Shown piece by piece: positions 1 through 10,409 of a stretch of 64,000 nt of DNA. A program made the position numbers and the translations under genes. Each line of letters opens with the position of its first letter. Within the stretch, counting starts at the first letter, position 1. The stretch is from Syngnathus acus. Lineage: Eukaryota > Chordata > Actinopteri > Syngnathiformes > Syngnathidae. Under the pieces are notes generated by a model. It was not told where the DNA came from and ran no database searches. It was given only the letters and a program-made list of their open reading frames with translations. Location: positions 8,005,491-8,069,490 of the forward strand of contig NC_051092.1 of NCBI RefSeq assembly GCF_901709675.1, given 5' to 3'.

Positions 1-935
1 CAAGCAGTCAATAAATTGAATAGGCCAGTAAGAAATTGTATTTTTGAATCCAAATGCAGCCAAATAAAGTTGAGTGCAAACATAAGTAATTAAGCACTGT
101 TTATAGTCAAACAAAACATTGATTATCTCATCAAGACTTAATAATAAAATAATGTATATTTTAATAAAATATAAATAATAATTATAAAAAAATTAAATAA
201 AACAGACTCATAAATCTATCTTATTGTTGTATACATTCTAGAAAGTCACTTGTGTTTCTTTTTTCCTCCTTTCTTTCTTTTTCTGTTATCGTTGTATCAT
301 AAGCAACATAATAGAAGTGTAATTATTGAGTCAGGCAATGTAAATCCTTGGTTAAAATCGGAGCGGGACAAGATAAGCAGAATTGCTTCAACCCGTTTCC
401 CATTTTGTTTTGATGACATTTCCACTTCAAATTAACACCAGCATCGAACCACAGCTCAAGTTATCACACATTTAAAGAATCGGGTTATAGTTCCTCCGAT
501 ATTATCTCAGTAGCTTGAAACGAGTGGGAAGTGGAAACATGTAAGCTACCTCACATTTCCACCGGTAATGCTCAATGTCTTTTGTTACATATGGTCCATT
601 CCATTTGCAATTTCTTACTGTCAACAACAATAACAAATGTGAATTTAAATGGCGATTCCAAGCACTAGTATTATGCACATTGGATTTGCACACAGGCAAT
701 GAAGCACATTGACAGGGACAGATAATTATTCACACTTACACCACCATGAACAATAAAAGTGCTTAAATAAAGGAAAATGAAACAATGTTCTATTGCAGAT
801 AAAATATATGGCACATAAAAATTGCATTTTAAAAAAATCAGTATGTAATACAAAGAGTTCATGAAAAATAAATGCAAATGGTTTGCACTTAAAAGTTAAT
901 TATTACTATGCTGCACATAAAAATCACAAAACCTC
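1..935. other. AT-rich sequence, no feature seen
   Basis: No gene, repeat family or RNA gene is recognisable. Short open frames have no protein-like character. Confidence 0.6.
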
Positions 936-2020
936 ATTCAAGATTCAAGATTCAAGATTCAAGAGTTTTTATTCGCCATGTTTGAGCGTGCCAAACAAGG
1001 AATTTGACTTCGGTAAAACACACCCTCTGTTCAACATATAGGTGACTAACAACACTCAGGACATGTGAATAATGGCAAAAACAGTGTAGACAAATTCAAA
1101 AGGTGTGAAGAGCAGGATGTTATTGCACAGTAATGCCTCTGAGACTCTATGAGTGGTGTGAGTTCATCAGAGCAACAGCCCGGGGGAAGAAGCTGTCTCG
1201 GTGTCTGCTGGTTTTGGCGTACCGAGCTCTATAACGCCGTCCGGAGGGGAGTAGTTCAAACAGACTGCAACCTGGGTGAGAAGGGTCTGTAGAGATGTTC
1301 CTTGCACGTTTCCTGGTCCTGGACAGGTACAAGTCTTGGATAGATGGGAGGTTGATTCCAATGATCTTTTCTGCAGTCCTGATTGTCCGTTGCAGTCTGT
1401 GCTTGTCTTGTTTGGAGGCTGATCCAAACCAGACAGTGATGGAGGTGCAGAGGACAGACTGGATGATGGCAGTGTAGAAAGTCTTCAGAAGCTCTCGCGG
1501 CAGGTTGAACTTCTTGAGCTGTCTCAGGAAGTACAGCCTCTGCTGGGCCTTCTTCCGGACAGAGTCTATGTGGCCGGTCCATTTCAGGTCCCGAGAGATT
1601 GTGGTTCCCAGGAACTTGAAGGTGTCTGTGGAGAGAATAGTATTACTGCGGATAGTGAGGGGTAAAAGTGGTGAAGGGTCTCGCCTGAAATCCACTGTCA
1701 TCTCCACGGTCTTGAGCGGGTTCAGCTCCAGATGGTTTTGGTTGCACCAGTGGACCAGCCGCTCCACCTCCTGTCTGTACGCAGTCTCATCACCGTCCTG
1801 GATCAGTCCGATGAGAGTGGTGTCGTCTGCATACTTCAGGAGCTTCACAGGAGAGTCATCTGAGGAGAAATCATTGGTGTAGAGAGAGAAGAGCAGTGGG
1901 GAGAGGACGCACCCCTGAGGGGCTCCAGTATTGGTGGTCCGGGTGTCAGATGTGATGCCCCCCAGCCTCACACGCTGTCTCCTGTTGGTCAGGAAGCTGG
2001 TGATCCACTGACATGACACA
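936..2020 (-). mobile_element. 5'-truncated non-LTR retrotransposon (LINE, Rex1/CR1-L2 type)
   Basis: A 297-residue open frame (2040-1147) is the C-terminal part of a reverse transcriptase. It has the [16 protein letters not shown] block, the catalytic YADDTT motif (normally Y/FADD), a VDFRR block and the thumb/C-terminal region ending SLFELLPSGRRYR. The fingers, early palm and endonuclease are missing, and homology stops near 2020, so this is a 5'-truncated insertion. Downstream on the minus strand is a 3' UTR ending in four to five tandem copies of TCTTGAA at 936-965, a tail style known for CR1/L2-like LINEs. The same 3' end recurs at 31.7 kb. Exact family name is uncertain. Confidence 0.88.
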
Positions 2021-2306
2021 AACTTAAGCCACAGTAACATTATGCCCAGTTTGACAATTCACTGGGCACCAAAATGCAATGGACAACCTTGGTTTACAAC
2101 ATAATTCATTCAGAAACTGTATTCACAAACTAAAGCAATTCTTCCTATTAAAATGAATGTGAAAGGAATCAATCACTTCCAGCCTAAAAACCAAGTCTCT
2201 TTTGTGAGCAGCCGGCACAGACACCCAGCAAGGAGAGGACAGCGGGGCCCCACGCCATGCGATTACACAGAGTCGAGACGCTGAGCCGCGAGCCTTCTAC
2301 TGAGCT

Positions 2307-2495
2307 GCTATTTTTGAGCTTTCCCCACACTTCCGAGTACATAGTTATGCTTCCAGTGCGCTGGCTTTGACTCTGTGATGCAACAGCGGCTCCATTTCAG
2401 GCTATTTTTGTGCTTTCCTCGCACTTCCGTTTGACCAATTTTGCCTCCAGCGCACTAGATCTCACTCTATACTCGAAATAGCAGCTTCTTTTCAG
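2307..2495. repeat. Tandem duplication of about 94 bp
   Basis: Unit 1 (2307-2400) and unit 2 (2401-2495) both start GCTATTTTTG, then GCTTTCC, CACTTCCG, GCTTCCAG or GCCTCCAG, GCGC, and end TTTCAG or TTTTCAG. They differ at many sites, so the duplication is old or the units are members of a repeat. Confidence 0.75.
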
Positions 2496-3076
2496 GCCAG
2501 TAAGAGCTTGGTGCTGCTCACCTGCCCTACCAAAGATACCACTGCTTGAAACAGCACTCGGCTACTCTCATCCTTTTCTGTTTTCATGCTTAAGCGTGTT
2601 TGTACAGTGTTTTCTGTGCAAAAGAATATATCATAGAGCTGGACCTCATGCCAGCTGACGGGAAACAAGAGGCTCTTCAATAGCCCCCCCCAAAAAAAGA
2701 CACCTTTTGGTTTGGGAGGGAAAATGACCACATTCTACTAGCAAGTACTCCTCTTGGGATACGTTTTTAGATAATGCAAAACACAAAATGGTCATGAAAA
2801 CATAAAATGATAAGTCGAAGAGTTGCATAGAATGTGCTTCAATGCAATGCTCTGGAAGTGAAAGTATTTTAATTATTATTAACCTTGTTGACCACAGCGT
2901 ACACTGCTGTTTGCCCAGCCAGATCTACTGAAAAAAAGAAATTCCTTTTTTGAAAAGGCTTGTATCATTGAATAAAAAGCATTCAAAGGAACAACGCTGC
3001 TTGGTGCTACGGAATTGTATTGCTCCATTTGTAAGACATTGTAAGAATAAATTGTTCTCAAAGTTGCTAGTCCTAT
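2496..3076. other. Unique-looking sequence, no feature seen
   Basis: Includes a C7/A7 run near 2685-2700. Nothing is recognisable as a gene. The preceding 2170-2306 is GC-richer and may belong with the tandem duplication. Confidence 0.5.
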
Positions 3077-3297
3077 CAATCCATCTATCCGTCTGTCCGT
3101 CCATCTGTCTGTCCATCCGCCCATCCAAATCCATCCATCCAAATCCATCCATCCATCCATCCATCCATCCATCCATCCATCCATCCATCCATCCCACACA
3201 AACCCATCCATCCATCCATCCATCCATCCATCCATCCCACACAAACCCATCCATCCATCCATACATCCATACATCCATACATCCATGCATCCATCGG
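3077..3297. repeat. (ATCC)n microsatellite with variant units
   Basis: About 220 bases of ATCC units with CTGT, ATAC and CACACAAACC interruptions; the last appears twice at a constant spacing. It yields long but meaningless frames on both strands. Confidence 0.97.
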
Positions 3298-3319
3298 AAC
3301 TGTTTTTTGCACACAAAGA

Positions 3320-3372
3320 TCACAGGAGTGCTGGAGCCTATCCCGGCTGACTTGCAGTAGGCGGGGAACAAC
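3320..3372 (-). mobile_element. V-SINE 3' scrap beside the (ATCC)n array
   Basis: CAGGAGTGCTGGAGCCTATC followed by CCGGCTGACTTGCAGTAGG is the 3' part of the V-SINE in minus orientation. It stands just right of the (ATCC)n array, where the SINE tail should be. Confidence 0.7.
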
Positions 3373-4030
3373 CCAAGTCACATATTTCGAAATATAAATA
3401 CTGCATGTATTTTCAACTTGCTTGCAAAAATCAGCTATAAATAAATAATTATCTGACAACTATCAGACATCAAAAGCGTAATTGCACATAAATATCAGTG
3501 ATGTATGAGAAGGTTTGTGCTGCAATTTGCTGAATTGTTATCATAGCCACAAAGTGCAACATTAGGATATGCATGCTGCTGTTGAAACAGTCAGAAACCA
3601 AACATCTAGTGCTATAAGTCATGCATTATGCAAAAACAAAAGTGAATGCAATAATCCTTACACGCATCCATTCATTAGGCCACTAGTTGCAGGATATATT
3701 GCATCGTAATTTGAACTCCTTTATGTGTAACCTTGCTTATCATCTGACTGAGAGAGCTCAACCATCATCCTCTAGAACAGCCAGTTTCTCTTATCGACAG
3801 ACCTCATGTCTGGGTCTTCTCTTTAACTTAATTTTAACTTCTCTTGGTCCTAGCTCAGGGTTTCAAACTCAATTTACCTGGGGGCCACTGGAGGTAGTGT
3901 ATCGGGTGAGACTGGCCCGCATTGGATTTTTTAGGCTCGGATAAAAACTTTTAATGTTATCAAAAGTAAGAAAAATAATTAGCAAACAGTAATAAATAAA
4001 TAAAATGATAGTAATGAAAACAATACTAAT

Positions 4031-4246
4031 TCAGCAGACTGAAGAAACCACATATAGTTGCTGACTAGAGAAATGTATTATGATATTATTTAGCTGAGCC
4101 ACATTTATTGTGAGGGAGGAACCAGTTGAGACCCTCAGTAGGTTTTGAAGATGCTCATCAGTAAGTCTGCACCTATAATTGGACTTATTGAAGTTCAAGG
4201 TAGAAAAGAGCTTTTCACACAAGTATGTGCTCCCAAAAAAACACAT
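4031..4246 (-). pseudogene. hAT transposase C-terminal fragment
   Basis: About 70 codons survive. The SEQUENCE motif order FGSTYLCEKLFS, NKS, RLTDEHL, LLRVST matches the carboxy end of hAT-family transposase-derived proteins. There is no N-terminal zinc finger or catalytic core nearby, so it cannot be active. Confidence 0.75.
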
Positions 4247-4274
4247 TCAAATCAGCACCGCACATAACCATTTA

Positions 4275-4561
4275 CCGTATTTTCCGCACTATAAGGCGCA
4301 CCTAAAAACCTCCAATTTTCTCAAAAGCCGACAGTGCGCCTTATAATACGGTGCGCCTTATATTTGGACCAATATTGAGCCACTACGGCAGGCGTGTCCA
4401 AATACATGGACACATATGTGGACAAAGTTTTAAAATGGGCCATTCATTGAAGGTGCGCCTTATAATCCGGTGCGCCTTATATATGGATAAAGTTTTCAAA
4501 TGGGCCATTCATTGAAGGTGCGCCTTATAATCCGGTGCGCCTTATAGTGCGGAAAATACGG
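4275..4561. mobile_element. Pogo-type MITE (CCGTATTTTCCGCACTATAAGG termini), nested
   Basis: The ends are perfect inverted repeats starting CCGTATTTTCCGCACTATAA, with TA on both sides (4273-4274 and 4562-4563), the target duplication of Tc1/mariner/pogo elements. Inside there is a roughly 65-bp direct repeat built on GGTGCGCCTTATAATCCGG. It is inserted in the hAT element at 3856-4667 and is therefore younger than it. Confidence 0.88.
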
Positions 4562-4667
4562 TATATCAAAATCGTGGGCCAAACTAACATTAAACATTCA
4601 TATTGAGGTGAGGGCCACTAACAATCATCCTGCAGGCCACAATTGGCCCGCGGGTTTGAAATCCCTG

Positions 4668-5866
4668 TACTAGCTAAGAGGCTGGCTACTGTCTGGGAAA
4701 CACTTGAGAAGCTTCTACGTGCCTTGCTCAAGGACACCTGAGCTATGCAGAGAGAAACCACTGGGGCCTTTTCAGTCATAGCCTGCATTCTTAACCCATC
4801 AACCATTTTCAATTAATCATAATAGAGCAAAATCAACACTGAATGAAAAAAAATTACATTAACGATAGATAGACTTTAATGTAAACTGTAGTCGGAGTGG
4901 GAAACATGCTTTGTAAAAAATAAAATGCTGCTGGGTGTTTATGTTACAAACACGGAGGATGTCATGCATAGGCAATAGAGAACAGCACTGTCGCTTGGAT
5001 TAGATAAGTGTGGCACGTCAACTGACTGGCAGATTCAATTTGCCTGGCCATATTGCAGACGAGGCCTTGGCTCAAAACAAACGCTGTATAAGAGGTGAGA
5101 GGGGATAATATTGAGTATAGTCGCTGGTGAACAGAGGCTTGAGGACCTGACAGCCATATTGGGAAAGCTCAGCATCAATTCAGTCATGGAGAAATGAACT
5201 TGAATTTATGCAACATGTTGTAACTCGAAGGTTTTATAGCTTCAGCAACACATTCGAAACAAGATATTTGCCATCAGCTTCTTTCAAGTCGTCAATATTA
5301 TACATCCTAATAGAGAAGATAGACAAGTATAAATGAGTATTATTTGAAAGCTTAAACTCGAAACCAGATAATATTTAGATTAGCTCAGCTGTCTACTGTT
5401 GACCAATGACTTGCCAGTCATTTTGATTCAGACCATTTGGATTATTACATAATACCACCAAACTAAATTTTACAAGATTGCATTCATGCTAATAGAAATT
5501 CGGTCCACCGACAGCTACTGTCAAACAGTTGTGGCAAATATTTTTACACTTTATTGAGGAATATTCATCTTGTCTCAATTAATGGGAGAAAACACAAAGA
5601 TGTTCATTGTTCATGCATATATTTTATGTTTTGAGATTGTTTTGCCTCCCTAATATATATATGTATAGTGGACATGTGTGGAGATTACGTAATATTGATT
5701 TAACGGTGGGATCTTCCATATCAAATCGGGTTTAATTGCGTTTTAACAACTCACTTACATGGTGACATTTGAGACTTATGAGTGACACTGCTAAAGGCTC
5801 ATCATTAGCTGAGTGTCGTTAATGTGGTCTTGAGGACAACAGCTCCTCAAGACACATGCGCACACG

Positions 5867-5898
<32 letters not shown>

Positions 5899-7879
5899 CG
5901 TACAGAATTGCTATCGGCATGCATGAAAAGCCATCTGTATCTCGACGTCCATCGAATGCAATGACATACAGGACGTCTGCGAAGGAGACATTTAATGCCT
6001 TGTCAAAACATTACCCCTGTGACTGTTCTCCCTAAGTTTGACAGACTACCTTGTCAAGACATGAAGCGTTTTATGTCTCCCATCTGCCTCGTCCTGCTGA
6101 CAGGCAGCTGAGTCGCATGGGCTGGCCTGAGAAGAAATGCATAGCACTGCACTGAACTACAGTCATTCGCTGACCCATTTACCATTTCTTTGTTCACTCA
6201 ATATCCAGCTTGCATTATAGTTTTGTGCAATGTTAATTTGTTTACTTCCCAATTCTGACAAGAATGATCATGGAATCATGGGGCTATTTTCAAAACGACT
6301 GTGATAGCGGTCACACACGGAATTATTTAATTTTAATTGCAACCTGTTCTTAAAATACCAGTAATGCCAATAATAATGATGATGAAAAGATTTGCAAACA
6401 CTCAAACACTCTTTCATGAGCTGTCCTAATGATTACCGTCCTGACAAGCAGTCAGTATATCATGAGTATATTTCACACATGATTTGTGGTCATTTTAGAT
6501 TTGCCAATGTTTTTTTTTTTATAACAAAATAATGCTGGTCCGATTTGATCATCAAAGTGACTTAAAAAAAGGGTTGTGCTAAATTCCGTATACAATACTC
6601 AAGTGTAATAGCACCAAGCAGCTATGCGTAGCTAGTCTTTGGTGGCTGGATGAGTGTTTCTGTATAATAGTGATTCTATATTTTGTACATCCATTATGTG
6701 CTTTCTATCTTGGCCACATGAAGCACTTATAGTGAGCCCTCTCTGTGTGAAATAGTAAAATCTACTTATATACGTATGCTCATAGCATTCACACAAGTTA
6801 AAATGGTCAAGAGGTAGGCTTTATTTGCTATTCTTTACAGAGTTCTGATCTAGTTCCTGAAAAACCAGCTATTATGCTCTGATTCATGTTGTGTTTGCAG
6901 AATATGAACTAAGTAGCAAAATCCACTCCTTTTAATCCATCTAAAGTGGTGAAAATGACATGACGTTGCTCATGGCTCAGGTAACAACAAATCACGGGTC
7001 ACCTGTTTTCAGAGTTTGGTCATGTGATATTTGCAAGCTGATCTGTGAGTGATCATGACAAGCAAGTGGCAAAAAGGCTGCCCACTTAGATGGATAAAAA
7101 CAGATTTGGCTGCTTAATTCACATTCCATAACATTATTCAGAAGGCCCTTGTTAGACTAGTGGATGAGCATCGAACATATTATTGTAAAGAACATTGTCT
7201 ACTTGACTTTCTCTTTAACCAATCACACTCTTATTGTATGCCCTTTTCTTTATTTCCCATTCCATATCCCTTATCCACTCTCACTCCTTCTTAATCTTAG
7301 GAGAATTTTACCGGCATGGTTCCATCATTCTACTCCTCTGCCTACCCAGTGCCATCAATGTATTGTAGCTGCCAGGAAATGAGAAAGGCACTCAATTACT
7401 GTGCTCACTGAATCATTAATGTCAAGGTTTTGTTGTGTTCTCCTGGCCAACAGGCAAGAGCACACAGACTGTGGACCGGGTAGCAAATCTTCTGCTCTAT
7501 GTCCCAACAAGACAGGCACGGTTTGATATGGGTCTCACTGATAACAATGGATTGGATGGAAATCATGGCGAACACAATGATAAGAGCAGTATTAATGATG
7601 GACCTGGCTTGGCCTGAATACACAGCGATAGCATGATTTTGGCTTTAACAGCAGCAACAGAGCCATATCAGATGAGTGTGTGACCAGGCAAAGAGACTCA
7701 TTAAAATCTAACCTTGTAAACCTGTATTTCTGTATGGATGGGATGGGGCTTTTATAAAACATAGAGAACACACATGGTAGAGTATCTGCTTATCACATCA
7801 TGTAGTGTGCGCAAAAAGACCTGATGTTGGTAAAATATAATTTTGATTAATTAGTTCATACATAACTCGTTCATTTTAA
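4668..7879. other. Non-coding stretch
   Basis: Apart from the (CA)n array, and a scrap at 4725-4750 (GTGCCTTGCTCAAGGACAC) that resembles a dispersed fish repeat, nothing is recognised. A 61-codon frame at 7435-7617 has an acceptor-like CCAACAG near its start but no donor or family match. Confidence 0.5.
5852..5901. repeat. (CA)n microsatellite
   Basis: CA repeats with occasional CGCA. Confidence 0.95.
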
Positions 7880-8200
7880 TAGGTGGCAATGTTAGCACAT
7901 CTATTTCACAGTTCAGAGATGCAGGGTATGGTTCTGGCCTTGGCTTTCCTGTGTGGAATTTGTATGTTCTCGCTGTGCCTGCGTGTATTACATCCAGGTA
8001 CTCCCGCTTCCTCCCACCTTCCAAAACAATGCATGGTAGGGAGATCGACCATTCCAAATTGTCCGTACATGTGATTGTGAGAGTGAATATTTTTTTATCT
8101 GTTCAGTGTGTAACCGCCTATTCACAATGAGACAGTTGGGATAGACTCCAGCTATTCCGCAGCCCTAGTGAGGATAAACCTTTTGGAAGAGGAATTGATG
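7880..8200 (+). mobile_element. V-SINE, eroded
   Basis: Head GGTGGCAATGTTAGCACATC, centre TGTGTGGAATTTGTATGTTC and CTTCCTCCCACCTTCCAAAA, 3' part GTTGGGATAGACTCCAGC. Many substitutions, so an old copy. Confidence 0.82.
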
Positions 8201-9359
8201 AATATTTATGCTAATTATTAATGGTTTTATTTTTAGCATTTTTAATGTATTTTTCTCAAATGTAATGGTAGCTAGTCTGAAGTAAAGTTCAAGTGTGCAT
8301 TTGGATCATTATTCTTTTACATATCCTTCATTCAAAAAGAATTCGGCGATATAATCGGCTATCACTAAAATGTTATGAGGACGACTATTGTTAAATGATC
8401 AGTTATTGTCATCTGCTTTATCATTGGGGTAAAAAACAATGCACACACAAAATAGTGGTACAAGAAAAAAAAAAAAGACTGAACAGTCTTCCAGAATACT
8501 GTTAGTCAGTGTCTTGAAGATTGTATCAGTGCAGCTGCTCTCATTCAGGAAAGTCAAAGATTTTATGTGTGGGTCAAGTGTAGTGGTCAGATGAAGAAAC
8601 TGAATCTTTGTGTTATCTGTGTCATGGTACTGGTCCTTAAATTCATGTAAAATAGCAGTTGCGATCTCTTTTACCGCTGAGTTAAGGTCATCGTGACTTC
8701 ATGAAAGGCTTCTGTGTTTCTTTGGGTTTTCATTTAAACAGCTGGAATTGGATCAATGGTGGTTGTCAGGGGGTTTAAGAACCTGGATCACTGCCTCACC
8801 TAGTTTCAAGTGAGAGAAAAAAATACTAGCGGAGTGCGCATAAGAACAGATTTAACATTTTTTAGGCTTGCTCCACCTAAAGCATGTATCTGACATGGAG
8901 GTGAGTGACAGGCTGCTGACGCATACCTTTGCCTTTTCTTTCTTACACATGGAATAATGAGTCGTCTGCACTAGCTGAATGTTTTCTTTGTATTATGTAA
9001 ATCCTGCAGTGCCAATCAAGGAGTCCACTTATCAAGCAATTTTGGTTGATTCTTTTGACCTAAGAAGATAATACGTAAATTAAATAGACCAGTTCATGCA
9101 TGATGAAAAAAAGTCTATGGGCTAAAGGCAAGATTTGTAGGACTGTCAGAGAAGCATGATGGTTTCCTAACTACCTTCTACACAATGTTATTGAACTTGT
9201 TCAGGCTGGCCAAGGGGTGATGTTTCATTGATCTGACATAAGCCAAGGAGTCGTTTTTTAAAATTCATTCAGAAGTTGACTTGGTGTGTTTTTGATCATT
9301 GTGCTGTTGCAGTGTAGGTTGTAAACTGATGGCCGATTTTCTGGTAGAGAGTAGGTCAT
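8201..9359. other. Non-coding stretch, nothing recognised
   Basis: AT-rich with a poly-A run at about 8464-8476. No gene or repeat family was identified. Confidence 0.5.
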
Positions 9360-9525
9360 CCAGGCCATGAATTTACAAAACATGTTTTTGGAATGGGTCC
9401 GGAATCCAGAGCACCCTGAGGAAACCCACACAGGCACAAGCCATGCGAACGCAGGAAGGCGGGGGCCGAAATCAAACCATGCACCTTTGAACTGTGAGGC
9501 AATGTGCTAACCAGTGCACCAGACT
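9360..9525 (-). mobile_element. V-SINE, partial
   Basis: Contains ACATGTTTTTGGAATGGG, GAAACCCACACAGGCACA and the head AACTGTGAGGCAATGTGCTA. The 3' part is missing. Confidence 0.78.
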
Positions 9526-9997
9526 GAAAATAATTTGAACATCCACACATTTCCTTTCAATCGATGAGAGAACCGTACATTTCAATACCTCCACATAGAC
9601 ATCTGCATTATTGAAGATGTTATTACAGCCATCTTCCCATTCTCTACCTGACATCATCTTCCGTTTGGTAACACATTTGAATGTATTTGTGAGTACGTTC
9701 AAACGTGTTTGACTATATGGTAATGTTTTTGAGTTTGTGTTTGCCAGTCATATGTTTTTTTACTTCACATTGGCAGCATCACACATCTGTATAACCATAT
9801 AAAATGTTTGCATAAGTCAGAAGATTCATTCTTTTACCAATTTGAATTTTGGGACACAAAACTGTGTAACAAGTGCTGCCAGATTGGTTCTGTTATTTAT
9901 TTTGTTACCTTACAAAAAAATATCATTTTAATTCTTGTTTGAATTGGTCTTTTTGTGTGGAGTTTGTTTGCAGTGTTAGTCTCTGCCACTGTCGAAA

Positions 9998-10055
9998 ACT
10001 TCATCATTCAGCTGCTCCCATTAGGGGTCGCCGCACTAGATCAATCGTTTCCATC
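9998..10055. repeat. Dispersed fish repeat fragment
   Basis: TCAGCTGCTCCCATTAGGGG then TCGCCGCACTAGATC and CGTTTCCATCTCACTC match a short motif found many times in fish genomes, probably the end of a retroelement. The family is not certain. Confidence 0.4.
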
Positions 10056-10409
10056 TCACTCAGGTTAAATGAAGACCCTGCCCGTAGATGTGAGTGTGAA
10101 CAGCTGTCTGTTTCAAGGTAGCTGAGCCTGTGATTGACTGGTTATTTCTGGACCCCTGTCTGAACTCATCTGGGACAAGCATAAGCTCTCCATGAACTTG
10201 AACAGAATGATCATTATCAAAAATTGATGAATGGCCAAGAATCTGCTCTCTAATACCATCATAAGACACACAAGCCCTTGACTCTACTTTCACAAATCAG
10301 TCAATGATGTCAGCATTCAGATCATCGCATAACCTTTTTTCCTTTTTTCTATGTTTCATCAAAGACATAGACATACTATGTATTGTCACCAATTGTGGCC
10401 GTAATGTTA

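Larger units (their letters stand above)
3856..4667 (-). mobile_element. hAT element with a transposase C-terminal remnant and a nested MITE
   Basis: Terminal inverted repeats are CAGGGTTTCAAACTC on the left and its inverted near-match (GTTTGAAATCCCTG) on the right. Flanking 8-mers TCCTAGCT and TACTAGCT are a target duplication with one difference, as hAT transposases make. On the minus strand, 4246-4031 encodes a short frame with CFFGSTYLCEKLFSTLNFNKS and RCRLTDEHLQNLLRVST, the C-terminal dimerisation region of hAT transposases (GTF2IRD2/Charlie-like proteins). The rest of the transposase is missing. A 287-bp MITE sits inside at 4275-4561. A second copy lies at 35.1-35.6 kb. Confidence 0.85.

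Noticed and set aside
1167-1882. Other frames of up to 125 codons over the first LINE
   Set aside because: Shadows of the reverse transcriptase frame on the minus strand.
3060-3300. Regularly spaced CACACAAACC interruptions suggesting a CRISPR-like array
   Set aside because: This is an animal microsatellite with variant units. There are no spacers and no cas genes.
2879-3459. Long overlapping frames rich in WMDG or SIHP repeats on both strands
   Set aside because: They are translations of the (ATCC)n microsatellite, not proteins.
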